Origin: Oligoflexus sp.
Lineage (GTDB): Bacteria; Bdellovibrionota_B; Oligoflexia; Oligoflexales; Oligoflexaceae
Reading direction: 5' to 3'
DNA length: 64,000 nucleotides
NCBI GenBank assembly: GCA_014378195.1
Contig: JACMOC010000013.1
Location: 124,001-188,000 of the forward strand
A program made the translations under genes and the position numbers. Of the stretch, positions 46,215-55,038 are shown piece by piece. Numbering within the stretch: position 1 is the first letter of the stretch; every line of letters starts with the position of its first letter. The notes below the pieces were generated by a model that saw only the letters and a list, made by a program, of their open reading frames with translations, did no database searches and was not told the origin of the DNA.

Positions 46215-47756
46215 ATGACAAGTTTGGAATTCCTCAAAGAGCTCAATCTTACCAGCCAAAGCCAGGGCGTTTGCACAGGAACGCAGTGGTACGGTTCCAA
46301 AACTTCGGGCGCTTATGAATCGCATTCGCCTGTTGACGGCAAAACTATAGGCTCAGTTTTTAAAGCGAGCCGCGAAGATTATGAAAAATTGATTACGACT
46401 TCCGAAAAAGCCTTTGTTGAATGGCGCAAGGTTCCCGGTCCAAAACGGGGTGAAATCGTTCGGCAGATGGGGGATGCCCTGCGCGAGAAAAAGTCCGTTT
46501 TGGGCCAGCTCGTCGCTTACGAAATGGGCAAGTCTCTGCAAGAGGGTCTTGGCGAAGTTCAAGAGATGATCGACATCTGTGATTTCTCTGTCGGTCTCTC
46601 GCGTCAGATGTATGGTCTGACTATGCATTCGGAACGGCCAAATCATCGGATGTACGAACAATGGCACCCACTTGGTATCGTCGGGATCATCTCAGCATTT
46701 AACTTCCCGGTTGCTGTTTGGGCTTGGAACTCGATGATTGCAATGGTGTGTGGCGATGTATCAATCTGGAAGCCTTCGGAAAAAACGCCTTTGTCCGCAA
46801 TTGCGTGTTTCCATATTATCCAAGGTGTTTTGAAATCCAATAACGTTCCCGAAGGCGTTATGTCTCTCATCGTCGGTGACGTAAAAACGGTTGGCGAACC
46901 TATGGTTGCCGATACACGCGTCCCATTGATCTCGGCTACGGGTTCAACACGCATGGGCAAAAGAGTTGGCGAAGTCGTTGGCGCTCGTTTGGGTCGTTCT
47001 ATTCTTGAGCTCGGCGGCAACAATGCAATCATCGTTACGCCCGATACCGATCTCAAGTTCGCAGCACCGGCTATTGTTTTTGGTGCGGTCGGAACCTGCG
47101 GCCAACGCTGCACTTCAACCCGTCGCCTCATCATCCATGAATCGATCTTTGATCAAGTCAAAACTATGCTTGTGAAAGCTTATGCCGGTCTTCGCATCGG
47201 ATCGCCTTTGGATCAGCAGAATCACGTTGGTCCCCTGATCGATAAAGATGCAGTCGACCTGATGCAAAAAGCCTTGGTTGAAGCCAGGGCGCAAGGTGCA
47301 ACCATTGTAGCTGGCGGCGAAGTGCTTAAAGGCGAGGCTTATTCCTCGGGCTGTTACGTAAAACCTGCCTTGGTTGAAGCGCGCCCGAACATGGAAATCG
47401 TTCGCGAAGAAACGTTTGCGCCTATCCTCTATCTCCTGAAGTACAGTGGCGATGTTGAAAACGCGATCGCAATGCAAAACGATGTGAAACAGGGTTTGAG
47501 TTCGTCGATCTTCACCTTGAATCTCCGCGAAGCAGAAGCATTCCTTTCGTCGGCCGGTTCGGATTGTGGTATCGCCAACGTCAACATCGGGACATCCGGT
47601 GCAGAAATCGGCGGTGCGTTTGGTGGCGAAAAAGATACCGGCGGCGGACGTGAGTCGGGTTCGGATGCGTGGCGTGCTTACATGCGTCGTCAGACCAATA
47701 CGATCAACTACAGCCGTGAGTTGCCTTTGGCTCAAGGCATCAAATTTGATATCTGA
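46215..47756 (+). CDS. Aldehyde dehydrogenase family 7 (aminoadipate-semialdehyde dehydrogenase-like)
   Basis: A 513-residue NAD-dependent aldehyde dehydrogenase. Catalytic Cys299 lies in TCGQRCTS and general base Glu265 in ILELGGNN. The C-terminal signature IGTSGAEIGGAFGGEK and SDAWRAYMRRQTNTINYS is distinctive of the ALDH7/antiquitin group, which oxidises alpha-aminoadipic semialdehyde in lysine breakdown. It lies between tsaE and an enoyl-CoA hydratase gene. The lysine-catabolic role is inferred from family only. Confidence 0.92.
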   Translation: MTSLEFLKELNLTSQSQGVCTGTQWYGSKTSGAYESHSPVDGKTIGSVFKASREDYEKLITTSEKAFVEWRKVPGPKRGEIVRQMGDALREKKSVLGQLVAYEMGKSLQEGLGEVQEMIDICDFSVGLSRQMYGLTMHSERPNHRMYEQWHPLGIVGIISAFNFPVAVWAWNSMIAMVCGDVSIWKPSEKTPLSAIACFHIIQGVLKSNNVPEGVMSLIVGDVKTVGEPMVADTRVPLISATGSTRMGKRVGEVVGARLGRSILELGGNNAIIVTPDTDLKFAAPAIVFGAVGTCGQRCTSTRRLIIHESIFDQVKTMLVKAYAGLRIGSPLDQQNHVGPLIDKDAVDLMQKALVEARAQGATIVAGGEVLKGEAYSSGCYVKPALVEARPNMEIVREETFAPILYLLKYSGDVENAIAMQNDVKQGLSSSIFTLNLREAEAFLSSAGSDCGIANVNIGTSGAEIGGAFGGEKDTGGGRESGSDAWRAYMRRQTNTINYSRELPLAQGIKFDI

Positions 47757-47767
47757 GGATGATACCC

Positions 47768-48616
47768 GTGGCTGACTCTCTCGCTGCCTATCTTCACTTC
47801 ATCCCTCTCCTTGGCGGAGACGGAAAAGAATCCGAGTTCCGTATGGCAACTCTGGTTCTCAACCGTCCTGACGCCGCGAATGCGTTTAGTGGCGATCTGC
47901 TTGTTCGAATCACTGAGCTCCTGCAGGATGTGAAACGCGACCCAACCGTGCGGCTTCTCACCTTGCAGGGTTCGGGCAAACATTTTTCAGCGGGGGCAGA
48001 CCTTCATTGGATGAAGGCTTCGGCTCTGTTGAATTATGAAGGCAATCTTCAGGAAGCCAAAAAACTCAGTAACATGTTCGAGACTCTGGCCGAACTCAAG
48101 ATTCCGACCATCGCTATCATCAAAGGTGCGGTGTTTGGAGGGGCGGTTGGACTCCTTGCAGCCTGTGATTATGCCTTTGCCTGCGACAGCTCCAAAGTCT
48201 GCTTGAGCGAAGCCAAAATCGGGCTCATACCGGCTGTGATCCTGCCTTACCTTCAGCGAAAGATACCGGCTGCCTCACTTCACCGCATGGTGATGGGGTC
48301 ACCGATACTGACGTCAGATCAGGTGCTAAAGCTCGGTCTTGTGCAGGAGGTCGCGCCTACTGCAAAAGGTCAGCTTGAACAGCTGGTGCGAAGCGAGATC
48401 ACGGCGTTGCTACAGACCAGTCCTGAGGCTCAGTCGGCTTATAAAACCCTTTGGAATCAACTCGAACTTGGCAAACAGGCTGACGTCACAGCCGAAGCTA
48501 TCGCCACCATTCGGGCCAGCGCCATGGGTCAGCACGGGCTGCAATCGTTTTTTCAAAAACAGACACCCCACTGGGTCGTGCATCTTCCCGAAAAAACAAA
48601 CATACTCATTCCCTAA
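47768..48616 (+). CDS. Enoyl-CoA hydratase/isomerase family protein
   Basis: A 282-residue crotonase-fold enzyme. I prefer GTG 47768 because GAGGA is 8 bases upstream; ATG 47759 overlaps that site. The oxyanion-hole segments are HFSAGADLHWM near 74-84 and KGAVFGGAVGLLAACDY near 118-134, with Glu in SEAKIGLIP. Substrate is unclear; methylglutaconyl-CoA hydratase-like members look similar. It begins 11 bases after the ALDH7 gene. Confidence 0.87.
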   Translation: MADSLAAYLHFIPLLGGDGKESEFRMATLVLNRPDAANAFSGDLLVRITELLQDVKRDPTVRLLTLQGSGKHFSAGADLHWMKASALLNYEGNLQEAKKLSNMFETLAELKIPTIAIIKGAVFGGAVGLLAACDYAFACDSSKVCLSEAKIGLIPAVILPYLQRKIPAASLHRMVMGSPILTSDQVLKLGLVQEVAPTAKGQLEQLVRSEITALLQTSPEAQSAYKTLWNQLELGKQADVTAEAIATIRASAMGQHGLQSFFQKQTPHWVVHLPEKTNILIP

Positions 48617-48622
48617 GATACG

Positions 48623-48654
48623 AAAGCTTTTTCCGCGCGAAAAAGCTTTTTTTT
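48623..48654 (+). terminator. Rho-independent terminator
   Basis: AAAGCTTTTTC at 48623-48633 pairs with GAAAAAGCTTT at 48639-48649 around a CGCGC loop and is followed by more T residues. It closes the long plus-strand run that ends with the enoyl-CoA hydratase gene. Confidence 0.88.
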
Positions 48655-48694
48655 AGCAATTTATTTTTGGCCCTTGTCGCCACGTGAGGTATTT

Positions 48695-49555
48695 TTGAAA
48701 ATCTTAAAAAATCCCATTGTGTTACTTATCGTCTTTTTGATGGCATTTGGATCCTATTATTTTCAGAAACGAAGGCTTACGCCCCCGTCGCCTCCTGCCT
48801 CAAAACAAGAGGGCGGCAAGGCGACGAAAGAGAAAGTCGGAGAAATAAAGATCGTTGCAAAAGAAGAGATCGCTCCAGCGACGAGCGACACCCGAGTCGC
48901 CGAGGCCCAGAAAACCATACTCCACCTCATGGCGGAAGGCGTTATTCCCATTCCAACCCAGCAGGTGAATTCCAACCTTCGGTTTATCGTCAAACCGAAT
49001 CCCATTGGCTTTCATTGTGCGGCGGGTGACTTTGATATCATGCAGGTCATGACCACGTCCCCTACCAGCAAAATCTTCACGATTTCCGTCGAGTCGATGG
49101 ACAAGGGCGCTTTCCAAACCTCCCAGGCCTATAGTCTTTCCGATATGGGAAAAAAAGCTCCATTTGCCGTGGATGTGCCCTCGGCAGATGGAGCTTACGG
49201 GCTTTATCTTTGCATCGATAGCCAGCAGAAAAAGCTTTGTTCCACGAGCCCGAATCTGGACCCTCATACCTGGGGACAGTCGGATAAAAAGACGAAAGAA
49301 ATGGCAGAAGGTCACACCCTTTATTTCCAGCTCTTAGTCGTGAAAAATAATATTGCCTATGTTATTCCCGGTGCAAAATGGGGCAAACAAAACCTTGAAA
49401 AACTAACACAGGACCTTGGGCCCTGGCTTGGACCCGATGCCAAGTATCTCGAGAAAATGAACGCAAAACTGGAAGCACTCACGCCTTTGCCGGCGGTCGT
49501 TCTGGGGCATGATTTGACGATTCCTCTGAAATATCTCGAAGGTAAATGCGGCTAA
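48695..49555 (+). CDS. Membrane-anchored periplasmic protein of unknown function
   Basis: A protein of about 286 residues if begun at TTG 48695, with GAGG 5 bases ahead; TTG 48674 is an alternative. Residues about 7-22 form one membrane helix (PIVLLIVFLMAFGSYYF), followed by a basic and Pro-rich linker and a soluble domain with four Cys (in FHCAAG, LYLCID, KLCSTS and the final GKCG). No family was recognised. It sits between a terminator and the Hint protein gene. Confidence 0.6.
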   Translation: MKILKNPIVLLIVFLMAFGSYYFQKRRLTPPSPPASKQEGGKATKEKVGEIKIVAKEEIAPATSDTRVAEAQKTILHLMAEGVIPIPTQQVNSNLRFIVKPNPIGFHCAAGDFDIMQVMTTSPTSKIFTISVESMDKGAFQTSQAYSLSDMGKKAPFAVDVPSADGAYGLYLCIDSQQKKLCSTSPNLDPHTWGQSDKKTKEMAEGHTLYFQLLVVKNNIAYVIPGAKWGKQNLEKLTQDLGPWLGPDAKYLEKMNAKLEALTPLPAVVLGHDLTIPLKYLEGKCG

Positions 49556-49649
49556 ATTTTGTGGCTAAGCTATTGAAAATACTAATTTATCAACATTTGG
49601 CTGGGCTTGTTCATTTTCGAGACCGATAGGGTTTTTACAAGGGGGGGCT

Positions 49650-51761
49650 ATGCAAAAAAGAAAAATTAATAAATTCTTAACAAAACGCAATGCTGAACAG
49701 GGTTCAGTTGGTGGGGCTTTTGTTGTCGCTTTGGGTGCCCTTGGTCTGGTCGGTTTTTATTTGAGCAATACAGTGACCAATACCCAGAGTCAGATAAAAG
49801 CAGCGCGTGGGCGCACTTTTCAGGAAGCGGCTGTCAACGGCGGTATTTCTAACTTCGCTGTGTTTAAAAGCCTCATGACGCCCATGCTCACTGACACCGG
49901 TCCGGCGACGGCGCGCGAACCCTTCCTTTATGCGGCCGATTATTTCGCACAAAATTGGTCCTTGAATCAGAATACGGTTCATTTTAATACTACGGATTTA
50001 GCAGTGCCCGGCGTCGGCCAAACCATTTCTCTCAAAAGTGCTCGATCCCCCTTAATCACCTTGGAAGGAGCGGCCGCAATATTTCGGGGCGACAATCACC
50101 AGACCAACTCCGATAATCCAAGCAACTTCACGCATTCAACCGTGAAAATAGTAAAAGCAAATATATCGCCGACCAGCCCTTTCTACCGAGAATCGGTTGT
50201 GATCAGCGCTTCGGATACTGTGCAAGTTGTCGAAAATGGGCAAACCTTGACCAAACAAACGACGCCCATTTTTGCTGAGATTCATCTGCCTGCGCCTCGA
50301 CCGAGCGATGTAAAACTTTATGCTGTGAAAATTGGCGACGAAGCGAACCCGATTGATCTGATGAAGAGCGGATTAGGGACGGCGAGCGCGCCGCTCGCGG
50401 CTGGTACTTATAAGTTTCAGCTCGCTACGGCCGGTGTAGCCTTGAATGGCGTTATTGAAATCAACGGCGTTCCACTTCCCCTGGGCGTCGTGGGCGATCA
50501 CAAATTTAACAACATCATGGCGCCTCTCGGCATCATTGGAGAGACGCAGCCGATTCGTTTGGGAAACATAGCGACAACAACAATATCTACGACCAGCTCG
50601 GCTGCGGGGACCACTCTTGGCCAAACAGTGACGCGGGCGGCCGATGGCTGTGGGTTTGATGTAAATGACAATCAGTCAGTTACCTACGGCGGAGCCTCGG
50701 GTGCATCATCTTCTATAACGACTGTTGATAGTGGAGCGAATCAGGTCAAGATTTCGGCGTGGGTTAATCGGGTGGATATGACGAATACAATGGACGAATA
50801 TCCGATCGATCTCATCGTCTATGCCTCAGATGGGTCCAATAGTGTTGCAGGCACGTCTACGGTCCAAAATACGGCTCCTTTGACCGTCGCTCCCATGTGT
50901 GCTGATAAGTGTAATAATATTTCCGAGACTATGGTGCGATCCAACTTACCATCTGATCACCAGGCCTATTATGCCTGGATGGATGATACTTTAACAAATC
51001 CGGATCCGACCTATAATGATGTTCTCGCATCCGAAGCAACGGCTAACAAACAACAACAATTGAATCAACCCGGCTTCAACCTCAAAGGCCGTATTTGTCT
51101 CAGTCGCGATGCAATGGCGAAAAAAATATTTGATACTTTCGGTCTTCCGCCGTCCAAAGCTGAGAAACAAAGAACTGACGAATATTATGCAATGCTGCCC
51201 GACGGCAAGAATTGGTATCAGGAAGTAGCCGAACCGCTCGAGCGCTACGTGTATTACGCACAACCCACCTGTGAACGAACCGGTATCGGAGCACGGGGAT
51301 CAAAATGTGGTTGTTTCGCGGCAGACACTCGTATTCAGATGGCTAACGGCGAGCTGAAGCCGGCCTCCGAGATTCGTCAGGGGGATCTTGTGTGGAATCC
51401 TAAATCGCACAAATCCCAAGCGGTAAAAGAAGTCATTGCCGGTCCTGAAAAGATCCCCATGATCGAAGTCAAAACAGCCAGCCGCTCTTTGACGATCACC
51501 AACGGCCATCCTTTCTTGACCAAAAAAGGTCTGATCCAAGCCAAAACATTGAGGATGGGCGACATCCTCATCGATGGCAGCGAGGAGACTGTTGTTACAT
51601 CGGTGACGCCTGTATCTCATTACAATGGCGAACAGGAGCCCGAAGTCTGGAACTTCGTGCTGGAAGGTTCGGACGATGCTGACGATCATTACGTAAACGC
51701 CAACGGTGTGATGACCGGTGACCTTTTCCTCCAGCGAGAGCTTGCTCAAGAAGCTGAATAA
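49650..51761 (+). CDS. Exported multidomain protein with C-terminal Hint (intein/hedgehog-type) domain
   Basis: A 703-residue protein. After a basic start, residues about 19-39 are hydrophobic (GGAFVVALGALGLVGFYL), recalling PilX-like pilin N-termini but without a clear prepilin peptidase site. Residues 40-540 are Thr/Ser/Asn-rich and extracellular-looking. A Hint module starts at Cys555 (CFAADTRIQMANGE), continues with a LKPASEIRQGDLVW motif, the block-B-like TITNGHPFLT and a closing DDHYVNANGVMTGD. Cys553 precedes it. Hint domains rearrange their N-terminal peptide bond, so self-cleavage is plausible. The protein continues only about 20 residues after the module. A strong hairpin follows. 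Confidence 0.78.
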   Translation: MQKRKINKFLTKRNAEQGSVGGAFVVALGALGLVGFYLSNTVTNTQSQIKAARGRTFQEAAVNGGISNFAVFKSLMTPMLTDTGPATAREPFLYAADYFAQNWSLNQNTVHFNTTDLAVPGVGQTISLKSARSPLITLEGAAAIFRGDNHQTNSDNPSNFTHSTVKIVKANISPTSPFYRESVVISASDTVQVVENGQTLTKQTTPIFAEIHLPAPRPSDVKLYAVKIGDEANPIDLMKSGLGTASAPLAAGTYKFQLATAGVALNGVIEINGVPLPLGVVGDHKFNNIMAPLGIIGETQPIRLGNIATTTISTTSSAAGTTLGQTVTRAADGCGFDVNDNQSVTYGGASGASSSITTVDSGANQVKISAWVNRVDMTNTMDEYPIDLIVYASDGSNSVAGTSTVQNTAPLTVAPMCADKCNNISETMVRSNLPSDHQAYYAWMDDTLTNPDPTYNDVLASEATANKQQQLNQPGFNLKGRICLSRDAMAKKIFDTFGLPPSKAEKQRTDEYYAMLPDGKNWYQEVAEPLERYVYYAQPTCERTGIGARGSKCGCFAADTRIQMANGELKPASEIRQGDLVWNPKSHKSQAVKEVIAGPEKIPMIEVKTASRSLTITNGHPFLTKKGLIQAKTLRMGDILIDGSEETVVTSVTPVSHYNGEQEPEVWNFVLEGSDDADDHYVNANGVMTGDLFLQRELAQEAE

Positions 51762-51762
51762 C

Positions 51763-51800
51763 AAAAAAGCCATTTCCCGACCAGGAAATGGCTTTTGTGA
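51763..51800. terminator. Strong bidirectional terminator
   Basis: AAAAGCCATTTCC at 51765-51777 pairs with GGAAATGGCTTTT at 51784-51796, a 13-bp stem with A-run and T-run. It lies between the convergent Hint-protein gene and nusB. Confidence 0.88.
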
Positions 51801-51811
51801 TTGGTAGGGAC

Positions 51812-52228
51812 TTAGCTGTATTTTTTCGAAAGCTTGTCCAATATCCCGTTCACAAAGGCACCGGAGTTCTCGGTCGAATATTTCTTCGCGAGTTCGATAG
51901 CTTCGTTGATGATGACCTTTGGGGGCGTATCCTTTTTTTTCAACTCGACGGTCGAAAGGCGAAGGATGCAGCGGTCGATAACCGGCATACGCGAAAGGTT
52001 CCAGTGCTCGCTGCACTCATCGATGGCTTCGTTGAGCTCGGTCAATTGCTCAAACACGCCCTCAACCAAACCACGGAGGTAAGCGACCTGGCGACGTTCA
52101 ACGCCACGATCGTGAACAAATCGTTCGAAGTGAATCTCCGAAAAGAAAAATAATTTTTCGATTTCGGCCTGATAGAGAAATTGTAGGGCCCATTCTCGGG
52201 ACCCTGCATTCGGATGCTGCGTTGTCAC
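51812..52228 (-). CDS. nusB: Transcription antitermination factor NusB
   Basis: A 138-residue all-helical protein. I chose GTG 52228 since AAGGAG, inside the end of ribH, lies about 10 bases ahead; a longer frame to 52270 is unlikely. SREWALQFLYQAEI at about 9-22, the VIDRCILRLSTVEL stretch, VIINEAIELAKKY and FVNGILDKL are the NusB signature. It acts with NusE in rRNA antitermination. It is the last gene of the ribBX-ribH-nusB run. Confidence 0.92.
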   Translation of the reverse strand: MTTQHPNAGSREWALQFLYQAEIEKLFFFSEIHFERFVHDRGVERRQVAYLRGLVEGVFEQLTELNEAIDECSEHWNLSRMPVIDRCILRLSTVELKKKDTPPKVIINEAIELAKKYSTENSGAFVNGILDKLSKKYS

Positions 52229-52232
52229 GGTA

Positions 52233-52679
52233 TTACCGCTCCTTGGAAACGAAAGTCTTGAGTGTATCAATCATCTGGAGAGCTGTATGGGCGGCTTCGG
52301 CGCCTTTGTTGCCCATTTTAAGGCCGGCCCGATTCAACGCCTGTTCGACAGTATTCGTCGTCAAAACGCCAAAAATCACAGGCACTCCGGTTTCGACACT
52401 GATGCCCATGCAAGCCGATGCGCAAGGACCAGCGACATATTCAAAGTGAGGCGTGTCCCCACGAATCACAGCTCCCAGGCAAATAACTGCGCCGTAGCGT
52501 TTGCTGCGAGCCCCGTGGGCCGCCATCACTGGGATTTCGAAAGCACCAGGGACCCAGATGGTATCGACAAGAGTTTCTTTGCCCGCTTGTTTGAAAACGT
52601 CGTGGGCTGCCTCAACTAAGGACTTGCCAACGAGATCATTGAATTTGCCAGCCACAATAAGAATGCGATCCGATGCCAT
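52233..52679 (-). CDS. ribH: 6,7-dimethyl-8-ribityllumazine synthase
   Basis: A 148-residue lumazine synthase, second-last step of riboflavin synthesis. VPGAFEIPVMA near 43-53, CLGAVIRGDTPHFEYV near 71-86 and FGVLTTNTVEQAL near 108-120 are the family's substrate-binding and core motifs. It starts about 25 bases after the ribBX stop and ends 4 bases before nusB starts. Confidence 0.95.
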   Translation of the reverse strand: MASDRILIVAGKFNDLVGKSLVEAAHDVFKQAGKETLVDTIWVPGAFEIPVMAAHGARSKRYGAVICLGAVIRGDTPHFEYVAGPCASACMGISVETGVPVIFGVLTTNTVEQALNRAGLKMGNKGAEAAHTALQMIDTLKTFVSKER

Positions 52680-52704
52680 ATTCAGCCTCTTTTACGTCTA
52701 TCTC

Positions 52705-53853
52705 TCAATGAGATTTAGTGATGATGTTGGTTTCGGTCACTTCGAGCCCAAATCCCGAGAGACCTTTCAAAACCATGGGCGACGTTGTATGCACACGCAT
52801 TTTGTGAATACCGAGTGCCCGAATAATCTGCGCGCCGATACCATGGAGCCGTAAATCCAAAGGACGGCTCGACAAGGGGGCGTCTGATTTTTTGGTTAGA
52901 TCGCTCGCGAGATGTTTGACGTCTTCGATCCAGGAATGCTGCGGTTGATTCAGATAGATGAATGCCGCAGGGCCTTTTCCGCTCAGCAGATCAAGGCCAG
53001 TCTGAAAACGATAACCCGATCCGTCTTTGCGATCACCGAAAGCATCCAGGATCGCACTCTGTGTGTGAACGCGAACATCAACCGTCGCACTGCCGAACGA
53101 TTCTGCTCCAGAAACCAAAGCAAGATGTTCCAGTTGGTCGACGTTGCTGCGGAAGACAATCGCGTCGGCCGTGCCATGCGATGTCTGGATTTTTTCGCGG
53201 TAAACTTCATGAACCATGGATTCATGAAGAAGGCGGTATTGGATGAGGTCGGCGATAGCGACGATGGGAAGATCATGTTTTTTCGAGAAGATCTCGAGGT
53301 CAGGCATACGAGCCATGGTTCCATCATCATTCATGATTTCGCAGATCACGGCCGCACCGCGGAAGCCTGCGAATTTGGCGATGTCGACCGAACCTTCGGT
53401 GTGACCCGCACGTTCGAGAACGCCGCCCTTTCGAGCTTTTAAAGGAAAAATGTGACCTGGGATAACGATGTCTTCCGGTGTGCAACCGTCAGCGATCGCG
53501 ACTTTGACCGTATGCGCACGATCCGCAGCTGAGATGCCGGTTGAAATACCCTCGCGCGCTTCGATACTATATGTAAAGGCGGTTTCCTTGGAGGGCAGGG
53601 TGCGCGTTGTGTCAGACATGATAGGGAGTTTGAGGCGATCGATGAATTCTGGGTCGAGTGGCAAACAAATGAGGCCTCGTGCTTCCTTCGCCATGAAGTT
53701 GATGGACTGGGCGGAAACATAATCGGCTGCCATAACCAGGTCGCCTTCATTTTCACGGTCTTCGTCGTCGACCATGATAACCATCTTATGGTTTTTAATC
53801 GCTTCAATTGCAGTGCGAACACGCGCGATTACTTTGTCTTGATCAGTCTGCAT
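52705..53853 (-). CDS. ribB: 3,4-dihydroxy-2-butanone-4-phosphate synthase fused to a degenerate GTP cyclohydrolase II domain (RibBX type)
   Basis: A 382-residue protein from ATG 53853, which follows AAGGA. The first about 210 residues are an intact RibB: MVDDEDRENEGDLVMAAD near 28-45, the HTEGS motif in the later part (RAGHTEGSVD) and the AVICEIMNDDG stretch. The remaining about 175 residues align in layout with RibA (HTQSAILDAFGD, GIGAQIIRALGI, VLKGLSGFGLEV), but the three zinc cysteines of the normal CLTGD/RCDC motif are absent. So cyclohydrolase activity is unlikely and an active RibA must be encoded elsewhere. Such RibBX fusions are known in other proteobacteria. Confidence 0.9.
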   Translation of the reverse strand: MQTDQDKVIARVRTAIEAIKNHKMVIMVDDEDRENEGDLVMAADYVSAQSINFMAKEARGLICLPLDPEFIDRLKLPIMSDTTRTLPSKETAFTYSIEAREGISTGISAADRAHTVKVAIADGCTPEDIVIPGHIFPLKARKGGVLERAGHTEGSVDIAKFAGFRGAAVICEIMNDDGTMARMPDLEIFSKKHDLPIVAIADLIQYRLLHESMVHEVYREKIQTSHGTADAIVFRSNVDQLEHLALVSGAESFGSATVDVRVHTQSAILDAFGDRKDGSGYRFQTGLDLLSGKGPAAFIYLNQPQHSWIEDVKHLASDLTKKSDAPLSSRPLDLRLHGIGAQIIRALGIHKMRVHTTSPMVLKGLSGFGLEVTETNIITKSH

Positions 53854-54217
53854 AAGGGCATCCTTATCGTTTCGCAAATGATGAAGGAAACATGGTTTTC
53901 AAAGAACAATACGGCAAAATGTCGCCGCCTTTGTAAGGCCCCCATCCTAGTCCATGTCCCTAATTTTGTCCATCGGGAAGTCCCGTCTATGGCGGGTTTC
54001 AGGTATCCGTCACGATGTCTGCGTAATAAACATGCGTTAAGAAATTTGGGGAAATGATAATGCAAAGGGGGTATAGTGATCTTGCAAAACTCAACGCCTA
54101 AAGCGACTTGGTTCTTACACGCCATGTCTACTTGGGCGGGGAGCACGTACCTTTGAGTTCGTATATCTGCTATACGCAGCCCATCATCAAATTATCCCTC
54201 CACAGTCAGGCAAAAAC
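53854..54217. promoter_or_regulatory. Divergent region between ribBX and the XRE regulator, with an inverted repeat at 54160-54176
   Basis: About 360 bases holding no supported gene. CGTATA at 54160-54165 and TATACG at 54171-54176 form a perfect 6-base inverted repeat with a 5-base gap, ending 41 bases before the regulator's ATG; this is operator-like. I looked for an FMN riboswitch ahead of ribBX (conserved AGGGGCGG and GAAAG core elements) and did not find one. Confidence 0.35.
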
Positions 54218-54970
54218 ATGGATGGTGACTCATTAAGCAGCGAAATTGGCAAAGGGTTACAATGGCTTAGAAAGAGCCTTTTGTTGACTCAGTATCAACT
54301 TGCCTCGTTCACGGAGCTCGATTATCGGCATTACCAGAACATCGAAACGGGTCGCGTCGAGGTGAAGGTCGAGACCTTAAAACGTATTTGTTCCACTTTC
54401 GGTGTAGGACTAAGCACCTTCTTCTTGCTTATCGACCGAAAACCCTGGCTTACCGAGGGTCCTACCCGCACCAAGGGTGGAGGCGATCTCTATTTATTCC
54501 GCATGATACTGGAACAGGCCAGCTTCCGGGTTCTCAATCCGGTTCGCGAGGCCGTTAGTAAATGGGGGCGCGATATCGCCGAAGGAACACGCGAAAATCT
54601 CGGTCAATGCCCGTTCCCCAGTCTGGAAGTTGATGCGGAACTGAAGGTCCTTTGGAAAAATGCCTCGGCCCAGTCTTTGTGGATTGATGGCGAGCGTGAT
54701 ACCGGCTTTCCTTCGCGGCTGCTTTCCGATCATCTGAAAGAGGAGATCGCGAATTTTTTCGCCCGGCATTCTCACTCTTTCTACTTTGAAGTCCTTCGCA
54801 ACCCACTCGCGGAACGGGACGGAAAACATTATGCAATCGTCGGCCTCAAACCGATGATGGCCCGAGCTACGGCCACGTTTTTTCTAGCGTTTATAGAGCT
54901 GGGCGAAAAAGAATTTGAAAACGGCACTTATCATGGCGTCCACGGTTTTCCGCACCGCGTTACGGCCTGA
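54218..54970 (+). CDS. XRE-family transcriptional regulator with C-terminal PAS-like half
   Basis: A 250-residue protein. Residues about 9-66 are a Cro/C1-type helix-turn-helix (LLLTQYQLASFTELDYRHYQ, then IETGRVEVKVETLKRI). The C-terminal half (about 135-240) resembles a PAS-like sensor (LEVDAELKVLWKNASAQSL), but the assignment is weak. The gene lies antiparallel between the two rib gene runs. It may regulate itself through the upstream inverted repeat and possibly flavin genes, which is speculation. Confidence 0.75.
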   Translation: MDGDSLSSEIGKGLQWLRKSLLLTQYQLASFTELDYRHYQNIETGRVEVKVETLKRICSTFGVGLSTFFLLIDRKPWLTEGPTRTKGGGDLYLFRMILEQASFRVLNPVREAVSKWGRDIAEGTRENLGQCPFPSLEVDAELKVLWKNASAQSLWIDGERDTGFPSRLLSDHLKEEIANFFARHSHSFYFEVLRNPLAERDGKHYAIVGLKPMMARATATFFLAFIELGEKEFENGTYHGVHGFPHRVTA

Positions 54971-54980
54971 ATTTCCGGGC

Positions 54981-55016
54981 AAAAAAATACGTGGATTCCT
55001 GTGTTAGGAAACCACG
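54981..55016 (-). terminator. Terminator of the rpiB-glyA-nrdR-ribE run
   Basis: The arms 54990-55000 and 55006-55016 form an 11-bp stem with one internal mismatch. Read on the minus strand it is followed by seven T residues (the A-run at 54981-54987). It lies 22 bases after the ribE stop. Confidence 0.82.
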
Positions 55017-55038
55017 CATGCTTTGCTAGATATCGTCT

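Noticed and set aside
53854-54217. FMN riboswitch ahead of ribBX
   Set aside because: The conserved core elements of the RFN aptamer could not be found in the 360-base leader region.
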